This document shows positions 1 through 6,200 of a stretch of 6,747 nucleotides of DNA, piece after piece. A model generated the notes under the pieces. It saw nothing but the letters and a program-made list of their open reading frames with translations. It did no database searches and had not been told where the DNA came from. The stretch's first letter is position 1, and every line of letters starts with the position of its first letter. This stretch comes from an uncultured Odoribacter sp. (GTDB lineage Bacteria > Bacteroidota > Bacteroidia > Bacteroidales > Marinifilaceae). The translations under genes and the position numbers were made by a program. The stretch is taken from contig UQTM01000114.1 in assembly GCA_900544025.1 (NCBI GenBank), forward strand, positions 1 to 6,747. Reading direction: 5' to 3'.

Positions 1-27
1 TATTTTTAAAATTGGAGAATAACAGGT

Positions 28-1083
28 ATGGATAATCATGTTGTAATAATGGCTGGTGGCATTGGCAGCCGTTTTTGGCCGATGAGTACCCCGGAAAAGC
101 CCAAGCAATTTATCGATGTGCTGGGGGTGGGGCGTACGTTGATACAGCTTACTGTAGATCGTTTCAGTGAAGTATGTGATGTGCGGAATGTTTGGGTGGT
201 TACCTCTGAACATTATCGCGATCTGGTGCGGGAACAATTGCCCCAAATACCGGAATCCAATATTCTTTTAGAGCCTTGTATGCGTAACACGGCTCCTTGC
301 GTCGCTTACGTGGCCTGGAAAATCAAAAAACAGGACCCGGAAGCGAATTTGGTTATTTCTGCCGCCGACCATATTGTTATGAATGTTCCGGAGTTTGTGC
401 GTGTCATTCGTCGCGGGTTGGTTTTTACCGAAAAAGAAAATCGTATTTTAACTTTAGGCATGTTGCCTACCCGTCCTGAAACCGGATATGGATATATCAA
501 AGTGAAGGAGGAACAGGTCACGGGAGAGGATGAAATAAAAATCGTGGAGGGTTTTAAAGAAAAACCGGATTTACAGACCGCAGAAAAATATCTTCAGGAG
601 GGGGGGTATTATTGGAATGCCGGGATATTTCTTTGGAATGTGAAGACGGTCGAATGGGCTTTCCGGGAGAATCAACCGGAAATGGCGGCTTTGTTCGACA
701 CTCTCGATCCTGTTTTTTACACCGATGCCGAGCAGACTGAAATAAACCGTAAATTCCCGGACTGTCCGTCGATTTCGGTGGATTATGCCATTATGGAGCA
801 TGCCCGGAATATATACGTCTTTCCTGCCAGTTTCGGCTGGTCGGATTTGGGCACCTGGGGATCGCTTTATGAACAATTACCGAAAGATCCGGATGCAAAT
901 GCCGTTGTGGGAAAACAGGTACGGATGGTGGAAAGTACGGATTGCGTGGTGCATGTTTCCGGTGATAAAAGAATGGTGTTACAGGGATTGAACGGATATA
1001 TCGTTGCCGAGCAGGATAATGTTTTTCTGATTTGCCGTAAAGCGGACGAACAGCGGATTAAAGAATTTTCTTCAAAGCTGTAA
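28..1083 (+). CDS. manC: Mannose-1-phosphate guanylyltransferase (GDP-mannose pyrophosphorylase), single-domain form
   Basis: This cytosolic enzyme makes GDP-mannose from mannose-1-phosphate and GTP, feeding mannose, fucose and rhamnose-type sugars into surface polysaccharides and glycoproteins. The 351-residue product carries the sugar-nucleotidyltransferase signature GGIGSRFWPMSTPEKPKQF at residues 10-28, which binds the nucleotide. It also has the RNTAP segment (86-90), SAADH (111-115, metal and nucleotide site), ETGYGYI (151-157), the substrate-pocket motif YYWNAGIF (194-201), DYAIME (252-257) and GWSDLGTW (270-277). The length fits the short form: the C-terminal cupin phosphomannose isomerase domain of the roughly 470-residue bifunctional enzymes is absent. 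The ATG at 28 is preceded by GGAG at 14-17, a usable ribosome site. No promoter is visible in the 27 bases upstream. The stop lies 2 nt from the stop of a convergent gene, so its terminator must lie further downstream, probably at 1385-1419. Family assignment is secure; the exact polymer served is unknown. Confidence 0.95.
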   Translation: MDNHVVIMAGGIGSRFWPMSTPEKPKQFIDVLGVGRTLIQLTVDRFSEVCDVRNVWVVTSEHYRDLVREQLPQIPESNILLEPCMRNTAPCVAYVAWKIKKQDPEANLVISAADHIVMNVPEFVRVIRRGLVFTEKENRILTLGMLPTRPETGYGYIKVKEEQVTGEDEIKIVEGFKEKPDLQTAEKYLQEGGYYWNAGIFLWNVKTVEWAFRENQPEMAALFDTLDPVFYTDAEQTEINRKFPDCPSISVDYAIMEHARNIYVFPASFGWSDLGTWGSLYEQLPKDPDANAVVGKQVRMVESTDCVVHVSGDKRMVLQGLNGYIVAEQDNVFLICRKADEQRIKEFSSKL

Positions 1084-1085
1084 CG

Positions 1086-1292
1086 TCATTGTTTTCTGTG
1101 CGGTTTTCTTTTCTTTTTGTTGAGCCGGGTTGCAACGAACATGTTTATAAATAACAGAATGGAACTAAGCAGTCCGATGTAAACCGGAAGATTGGCCGAG
1201 AGCGACAGATCGTCCGGGTTAAGTAAAAATAGAAAAGAAACAATCAGTGCGATTGCTAAAATCAGAAAGCTGCGGATGAGGGTTATTTTCAT
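1086..1292 (-). CDS. Small two-helix membrane protein of unknown function
   Basis: I do not recognise this 68-residue protein. It has a first hydrophobic segment at about residues 4-24 (ILAIALIVSFLFLL core), a short polar loop containing NPDDLSLS, a second hydrophobic segment at about 34-54, and a strongly basic tail (KKKRKPHRKQ). By the positive-inside rule both ends would face the cytoplasm, giving a hairpin inner-membrane protein. Start is ATG, read from 1292 down to 1290, with an A-rich leader and no Shine-Dalgarno, as is common in Bacteroidota. The gene converges on manC with 2 nt between stops. The orderly helix-loop-helix-basic-tail layout argues that it is real rather than a shadow frame, but it is short and unsupported by homology that I can name. 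Confidence 0.6.
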   Translation of the reverse strand: MKITLIRSFLILAIALIVSFLFLLNPDDLSLSANLPVYIGLLSSILLFINMFVATRLNKKKRKPHRKQ

Positions 1293-1337
1293 AAAGACAG
1301 TTGGATTTATTTTAATGTCGAACGTCCGATCATTGTG

Positions 1338-1345
1338 TAAATATA
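1338..1345 (-). promoter_or_regulatory. Possible -7 box for the small membrane protein gene
   Basis: On the minus strand these bases read TATATTTA, seven of eight matches to the Bacteroidota -7 element TAnnTTTG. Transcription would start near 1334, giving a leader of about 42 nt. No convincing TTTG -33 element is seen at the usual distance, so this is a weak candidate. Confidence 0.2.
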
Positions 1346-1349
1346 GGGT

Positions 1350-1373
1350 TTTTCTGTGAAATAATACAGAAAA
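1350..1373. repeat. 8-bp inverted repeat in the 1293-1480 intergenic region
   Basis: TTTTCTGT at 1350-1357 is the exact reverse complement of ACAGAAAA at 1366-1373, with an 8-nt loop. It is A/T-rich and lacks a following T-run on either strand, so it is not an obvious terminator. It lies just upstream of the possible minus-strand promoter and could be chance or a protein-binding dyad. Confidence 0.3.
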
Positions 1374-1384
1374 GTAAAATATAG

Positions 1385-1419
1385 CCGGAGATTTTTCAAT
1401 CTCCGGTTTTTATTTTTTT
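1385..1419 (+). terminator. Intrinsic (rho-independent) terminator
   Basis: CCGGAGAT at 1385-1392 pairs perfectly with ATCTCCGG at 1399-1406, and T1393-A1398 extends the stem to 9 bp around a TTTC loop. It is followed by a T-rich tract at 1407-1419 broken by a single A. The only upstream + strand gene is manC, ending 300 nt earlier, so this probably ends manC read-through. Minus-strand function is less likely because no gene reads into it from the right. Confidence 0.8.
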
Positions 1420-1430
1420 ATCCTGAACTT

Positions 1431-1458
1431 TTTGTCTTTTATTCCGTTTATCTTTTTG
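1431..1458 (+). promoter_or_regulatory. Candidate promoter for the PEBP-family gene
   Basis: TTTG at 1431-1434 could be a -33 element. TATCTTTT at 1449-1456 (or the overlapping box ending in TTTG at 1458) could be the -7 element. The 14-16 nt gap is shorter than the roughly 20 nt expected, so the call is weak. Its placement between a terminator and the ATG at 1481 is right for a promoter. Confidence 0.3.
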
Positions 1459-1480
1459 ACAAGACAATAAAGTTAAAACA

Positions 1481-1969
1481 ATGAAAATAGAGACATTTAC
1501 TTTGAGAAGCAACGATACCGGCGGCATCGCCACTCTGCGCCAGGTACATCCGGATTGTGGAGGAAGTAATATTTCACCCCAGTTATCATGGATCAATTCA
1601 CCTCAGGATACCCGGAGTTTTGCCATCACCATGTTCGACAAAGATGCTCCGGTCGATGGAGGTTTCTGGCATTGGCTGATGTTCGATATCCCGGCCAATG
1701 TAACGGAATTGCCTGCCGATGCGGGAAATACTTTCCGGCGGCTGGCTCCGGCATCGGTGGTACAGAGCATCAACGATTACGGAAAACATGGTTACGGAGG
1801 GCCGAATCCGCCTCATGGACACGGCTGGCATAATTACACGATTACACTTTATGCTTTAGATATCGATACTTTGGAACTTTCTAAGGATACGCCTCCGGCT
1901 TTAGTGGGCTTTCACCTTTGGAAACATACGCTGGCAAAGGCGTCTATTGTGTTTTACTATCGCAACTAA
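1481..1969 (+). CDS. YbhB/YbcL family Raf kinase inhibitor-like protein (PEBP fold)
   Basis: This 162-residue protein belongs to the bacterial branch of the phosphatidylethanolamine-binding protein family. Visible family motifs are GGSNISPQLSW (27-37), the pocket motif DKDAPVDGGFWHW (53-65; usual form DPDAP..GGF.HW), and the second pocket motif running from NDYG (98-101) through GYGGPNPPHGHG (104-115) with the histidine at 117. A LYALD strand follows (123-127), then the C-terminal HLWKHTLAKASI helix. Together the Asp and His residues form the small anion-binding pocket of this fold. No signal peptide is present, so it is probably cytosolic. The true substrate of the bacterial members is unclear, and the family name does not imply kinase regulation here. 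The gene stands alone: a terminator lies upstream and a separate promoter candidate lies before upp. The length is normal for the family. Confidence 0.92.
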   Translation: MKIETFTLRSNDTGGIATLRQVHPDCGGSNISPQLSWINSPQDTRSFAITMFDKDAPVDGGFWHWLMFDIPANVTELPADAGNTFRRLAPASVVQSINDYGKHGYGGPNPPHGHGWHNYTITLYALDIDTLELSKDTPPALVGFHLWKHTLAKASIVFYYRN

Positions 1970-2002
1970 CTTTAAAGTCGTCCTTAAATTCGGATCGTAT
2001 TG

Positions 2003-2034
2003 TTTCGTGTTTTGCCGTGATTTTATTTTCTTTG
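2003..2034 (+). promoter_or_regulatory. Candidate promoter for upp
   Basis: TTTC at 2003-2006 (-33-like) is separated by 20 nt from TTTCTTTG at 2027-2034, which matches TAnnTTTG except for the A. The predicted start near 2038 would leave a leader of about 22 nt before the ATG at 2060. Spacing is good and sequence match is moderate. Confidence 0.4.
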
Positions 2035-2059
2035 CAAGCGCGTAAAAAATACATAGGAC

Positions 2060-2713
2060 ATGGTAAATATTATAGATGGCTGTAATTCTGTATGTAACCG
2101 TTTTTTAGCGGAGCTGAGAGATCGGGAAATACATTCCGACAGGATGCGTTTTCGCCGGAATCTGGAGCGGGTGGGCGAAATTATGGCGTATGAGATCAGT
2201 AAAACCTTTAGGTATATGCCTCAAACGGTGCAAACTCCTATCAATCCGGCGCAGGTGATGTTGCCTGCCGAGGAAGTGGTGGTGGCTTCGGTTTTGCGGG
2301 CGGGATTGCCGTATCATCAGGGTTTTTTAAATTATTTCGATGCTGCCGGGAGTGCTTTTGTGTCGGCTCGCCGGGTATATGACGAAGAGCACGGATTCGT
2401 GATTCGTTATGATTCCGTTTACACGCCTTCTTTGGAAGGGAAACAATTACTGTTGGTCGATCCGATGTTGGCGACGGGCTCGTCGCTGGTGGTGGCTTAC
2501 CGGGAATTGCTGAAACAGGGAGGTGTTCCCGTACATACCCATATCGCTTCTGTGATTGCCAGCCGGCAGGGGATCGCTTATACTTCCGAGGTACTGAAGG
2601 GGGAAAATATTACGATCTGGGCGGCCAGTGTGGACGAGCATTTGACCGAAAAATCATATATCGATCCGGGGATAGGCGATGCGGGTGATCTCGCTTATGG
2701 AGAAAAAATATAA
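2060..2713 (+). CDS. upp: Uracil phosphoribosyltransferase
   Basis: This enzyme converts uracil and PRPP to UMP and pyrophosphate in cytosolic pyrimidine salvage. The 217-residue protein shows the family layout: a conserved N-terminal segment RMRFRRNLERVGEIMAYE (28-45), the VLRAGLP segment (78-84), the PRPP-binding loop LLVDPMLATGSS (131-142, usual DPMLATGGS), and the C-terminal uracil-binding segment IDPGIGDAGDLAYGEKI. GSS in place of the commoner GGS is a conservative change in the loop. The ATG at 2060 gives an N-terminus that aligns with what I know of Bacteroides homologues. AGGA at 2055-2058 sits too close to act as a normal Shine-Dalgarno, so initiation is probably of the A-rich leader type. 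The gene appears monocistronic; no hairpin terminator is evident between its stop and the promoter at 2725-2758. Confidence 0.95.
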   Translation: MVNIIDGCNSVCNRFLAELRDREIHSDRMRFRRNLERVGEIMAYEISKTFRYMPQTVQTPINPAQVMLPAEEVVVASVLRAGLPYHQGFLNYFDAAGSAFVSARRVYDEEHGFVIRYDSVYTPSLEGKQLLLVDPMLATGSSLVVAYRELLKQGGVPVHTHIASVIASRQGIAYTSEVLKGENITIWAASVDEHLTEKSYIDPGIGDAGDLAYGEKI

Positions 2714-2724
2714 ATATTTAGACT

Positions 2725-2758
2725 TTTCGTTAAGTTTTCGTTTTTTACGTTATCTTTG
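2725..2758 (+). promoter_or_regulatory. Promoter for the arrest-peptide/secA unit, perfect -7 box
   Basis: TATCTTTG at 2751-2758 is a perfect match to the Bacteroidota -7 consensus TAnnTTTG. TTTC at 2725-2728 lies 22 nt upstream as a -33-like element. The -7 box ends 6 nt before the ATG at 2765, so transcription would start at about 2762 and the mRNA would be nearly leaderless. The TTG at 2756, the only other upstream in-frame start, lies inside the box and cannot be the start of a transcript made here. Confidence 0.65.
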
Positions 2759-2764
2759 CGGACA

Positions 2765-3091
2765 ATGGAAGTGAACAGGTATTTAATAGCTGCATTATAT
2801 GTCATGGCAGGTTGTGCCGTGGCTGTTCCTTTGAAGGCGCAGACTGGAGCTGAGTCTTTGACAGGAGAGAGGTGCAGGCTGGTAATTACCCATACCGTAA
2901 AGGTGGTTTCCGTTTATCTGGAAGAGGATCGCAGCCAGCAGGCTTCTTGCGTATTACCTCCCGATTTTTTTCATTTTTCAGAAATTTTTTCTGTCGTTTC
3001 AGACGATACTTTCGACAGGGCGGAATGTCCTAAAATAAGGATTCTCTGTCTTACTTCCCATCGCATCAGGGCTCCCGGCTTCTCTATTTAA
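2765..3091 (+). CDS. Putative secretion-monitoring translation-arrest peptide upstream of secA (SecM-like, RAPG core)
   Basis: This 108-residue protein matches no domain I know. Seen directly: an N-terminal signal sequence (Arg5, hydrophobic core about 7-21) with two possible processing sites, VPLKA then Gln26 (signal peptidase I) or a lipobox-like MAGC with Cys17 (signal peptidase II). An exported region of about 75 residues follows with scattered Cys (37, 62, 88, 95). The end is H-R-I-R-A-P-G-F-S-I, with R102-A103-P104-G105 only three residues from the stop. Known: E. coli SecM, encoded before secA, has a signal peptide and stalls at a C-terminal IRAGP core, and ApcA/ApdA/ApdP peptides upstream of Sec genes stall at RAPP/RAPG. 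Inferred: ribosomes stall at the RAPG codons until Sec pulls the chain, and stalling raises secA translation. The SecM Trp and Phe upstream of the core are not present. Start is ATG 2765 because the promoter box precludes anything upstream. A plain secreted protein of unknown function is the alternative. Confidence 0.72.
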   Translation: MEVNRYLIAALYVMAGCAVAVPLKAQTGAESLTGERCRLVITHTVKVVSVYLEEDRSQQASCVLPPDFFHFSEIFSVVSDDTFDRAECPKIRILCLTSHRIRAPGFSI

Positions 3092-3172
3092 ATCAAGTGT
3101 GTTCGGCTTACGATAAGCCTATGGTTTGTTGTGAGAATATTGATTTTTTAATGTATATCATGAGGATAGGGA
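3081..3172 (+). promoter_or_regulatory. Putative mRNA switch between the arrest ORF and secA
   Basis: Three nested pairings are visible. The outer helix joins 3081-3089 with 3164-3172 in nine contiguous pairs, three of them G-U, and occludes the purine stretch AGGATAGGG at 3163-3171. The middle helix joins AAATCAA (3090-3096) with TTGATTT (3140-3146). The inner hairpin is GGCTTA (3105-3110) with TAAGCC (3114-3119) and a CGA loop. The 5' arm of the outer helix starts two bases after the Gly105 codon. A ribosome with Pro104 in the P site (3074-3076) would have its leading edge near 3090 and so mask that arm. This is the geometry used by secM-secA in E. coli. The folding is hand-drawn and the outer helix is only moderately stable. 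Confidence 0.45.
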
Positions 3173-3180
3173 TATCTTTA
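3147..3180 (+). promoter_or_regulatory. Possible secA-proximal promoter
   Basis: TATCTTTA at 3173-3180 matches seven of eight positions of TAnnTTTG, and TTTA at 3147-3150 lies 22 nt upstream. It would start transcription near 3184 and leave about 20 nt before the ATG at 3206. If active it would supply secA mRNA free of the upstream ORF. The match is weaker than the 2751 box. Confidence 0.22.
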
Positions 3181-3205
3181 TGTGTCGAAAATAAATAAAA
3201 ATATA

Positions 3206-6200
3206 ATGGGTTTTAACGATGTTTTAAAGAAGCTGTTCGGAAATAAATCCGACAGAGATATGAAAATGCTGATCCCGATTGTAGGGCAGGTGAACGGTGA
3301 GTGGGAAAAACTTAAAAATATAAGCCATGACGAATTGCGTGCCGCTTCAGAAGAAATGAAGAAACAGGTGCACGAATATATTCAGGAAGAAGAGGAAGAA
3401 ATTGCCGCATTGAAACGGAAAGTGGAGGAGGAAAAGCCTTCTATTGAAGAAAGGGAGGAAATTTATGCCCGGATAGATAAGTTGGAAGAACAGATCGATA
3501 AAAAGGTCGAGGAAATTTTGACAGAACTTTTACCCCGGGCTTTTGCCGTGATGAAAGAAACTGCCCGCCGCTTCAAAGAGAACGAGGAGATCGAAGTGAC
3601 AGCCAATCAGTTCGACCGTGATTTGGCGGTAGAGCACGATTTTGTGGAGATCGAAGGAGATAAGGCCGTTTATTTCAACACCTGGATCGCAGGAGGGAAT
3701 GAAGTAACCTGGGATATGGTGCACTACGATGTGCAGCTGATCGGTGGTTCTGTATTACACCAGGGAAAGATTGCCGAGATGGCGACCGGAGAAGGTAAAA
3801 CTTTGGTAGCGACCCTGCCGGTATTCCTGAATGCCCTTTCGGGCCGGGGGGTACACATGGTGACCGTAAATGATTATTTGGCAAAACGTGACTCTGAATG
3901 GATGGGGCCGTTGTATATGTTCCACGGTCTTTCTGTGGATTGTATCGACCGGCATCAGCCTAATTCGCCCCAGCGCCGTAAAGCGTATATGGCGGATATT
4001 ACTTTCGGAACGAATAATGAGTTCGGATTCGATTACCTGAGGGATAACATGGCGAACAACCCGGAAGACCTGGTGCAGCGTAAGCATAACTTCGCTATCG
4101 TGGATGAGGTCGATTCTGTGTTGATCGACGATGCCCGTACGCCTTTGATTATTTCAGGACCTGTGCCGAAGGGCGACGACCAGATGTTCGACGAGTATAA
4201 ACCCCGTGTGGAACATTTGGTGAAAATGCAGCGCGAACTGGTAGCTAAGATTTTTAACGATGCCAAAGAGTTGCTGGCGAGCGACGATGCGAAGAAAAGA
4301 AAAGAGGGGGGTATTCTTTTACTCCGGGCACACAAAGGTTTACCTAAATACAAACCGTTGATTAAATTCCTGAGTGAAGAAGGGAATAAAGCGGTCCTGC
4401 TGAAAACCGAAAATGAATATATGCAGGAAAACAACCGGAGGATGCCGGAGATTACCGATCCTCTGTATTTTGTGATCGATGAAAAGCAAAATTCCATAGA
4501 CCTGACCGATAAAGGACACGATACGATCACGGCAGCCGGAGAAGATCCTAAGTTTTTCATTTTACCGGATATAGGCTCTGAAATCGCCGATATAGAAAAG
4601 ACGGTGACCGATGAGAAAGAAAGATTGGAGAAAAAGGATGAATTGATCCAAAGCTATGCGGTGAAATCGGAGCGGGTACATACGGTGAACCAGTTGCTGA
4701 AAGCTTATACTCTGTTTGAAAAAGACATCGAATATGTGGTGCTGGACAATAAAGTGAAGATTGTGGACGAGCAAACCGGCCGTATCATGGAAGGCCGCCG
4801 TTATTCCGACGGATTGCACCAGGCTATCGAGGCCAAGGAAAATGTAAAAGTGGAAGCCGCTACTCAAACGTGGGCGACTATTACTTTGCAGAATTATTTC
4901 CGTATGTATCATAAACTGGCCGGTATGACCGGTACGGCGGAAACGGAAGCCGGAGAGTTTTGGGATATTTACAAACTCGATGTGGTGGTGATCCCGACCA
5001 ACCGTCCCGCAGTGCGTATCGATGCCAATGATTTTGTTTATAAAACCAAGCGTGAGAAATACAATGCCGTGATCGAAGAAATCGTGAAGTTGGTGGATGC
5101 CGGACGTCCGGTGTTGGTGGGTACGACTTCGGTCGAGGTTTCCGAGTTGCTGAGCCGTATGTTGAAGTTGCGGGGCATCAGGCACAACGTATTGAATGCC
5201 AAGTTGCACCAAAAAGAAGCGGATATTGTTGCAGAAGCCGGTAAATCGAAGACTGTAACCATCGCTACCAATATGGCCGGTCGTGGTACCGACATCAAGC
5301 TGAGCCAGGAGGTGAAAGATGCCGGAGGTTTGGCTATTATCGGTACGGAACGTCATGATTCCCGCCGTGTGGACCGTCAGTTGAGAGGACGTGCCGGACG
5401 TCAGGGAGATCCGGGATCATCCCAGTTCTTCGTTTCTTTGGAGGACGATTTGATGCGTTTGTTCAGTTCTGAACGTATTATCCGTGTGATGGACCGTTTA
5501 GGACATGAGGAAGGGGATGTGATCCAGCATTCCATGATTACGCGTTCTATCGAACGGGCACAGAAGAAAGTGGAAGAGAATAACTTCGGTATCCGTAAGC
5601 GTTTGCTGGAATACGACGACGTGATGAACTCGCAGCGTACGGTGATCTATAAGCAACGCCGTCAGGCATTGCTGGGTGAACGTATCGGGGTAGCTGTAGC
5701 GAACAATACTTACGATGTCTGCGAATCTATCGTCGAAGAATATCAGCCGGTGAATGATCTGGAAGGATTTAAAATGGAGGTATTGCGCGTGTTATCGGTG
5801 GATTTCGAGATCTCTCCAGAAGAGTTCCAGAAGGCAAAAACAAACGATCTGACAGAAGAACTGTACCGGCAGGTGCGCGAAGCTTATAACCGGAAAGTCG
5901 AACATATCGCACAGCAGGCATTCCCTGTTATCAAAAATGTGTTTGAAAACCGGGGGGATGTATTTAAAAATATCGTTGTGCCGTTTACAGACGGGCAAAG
6001 GATGTATAACGTAATCACCAATCTGGAAAAAGCCTATAAAAGCAATGGTGAAGACCTGATGCGCTCGTTCGAGAAAGCCGTGATTTTGGCACATATCGAT
6101 GAGGCATGGCAGGAACATTTGCGTGAAATGGACGATTTGAAACAATCTGTTCAGAATGCCGCTTACGAACAGAAAGACCCCTTGTTGATCTATAAATTCG

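Noticed and set aside
1969..1978. Palindrome ACTTTAAAGT at the end of the PEBP-family gene, considered as a terminator
   Set aside because: It has no loop, is A/T-only in its centre and has no T-run after it, so it is not a credible intrinsic terminator.
2724..2742. Direct repeat TTTTCGTT (2724-2731 and 2735-2742), spaced 11 bp, in the promoter region of the arrest ORF
   Set aside because: The spacing of one helical turn is suggestive of a regulator site, but the units are T-rich and short, in a T-rich region, so chance is likely. I have no second instance in the window to support it.
2711..2750. T-rich stretch after upp considered as an intrinsic terminator
   Set aside because: No G/C-rich dyad precedes the T-runs, and the TAAATATTTA palindrome is too weak. 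The region is better explained as the promoter of the next unit.
3105..3119. GGCTTA-CGA-TAAGCC hairpin considered as a terminator or attenuator before secA
   Set aside because: It is followed by ATGGTTTG rather than a T-run, so it is unlikely to stop transcription. I kept it only as the inner element of the proposed translational switch.
4033..4560. 175-codon open frame on the minus strand inside secA
   Set aside because: Antisense to the Walker B and preprotein-binding regions, with a low-complexity Ser/Leu-rich translation and no promoter or recognisable motif.
4562..5356. 264-codon open frame on the minus strand inside secA
   Set aside because: It lies entirely antisense to highly conserved SecA motor motifs and its translation is rich in His, Phe and Gln without domain structure, the usual appearance of a shadow frame.
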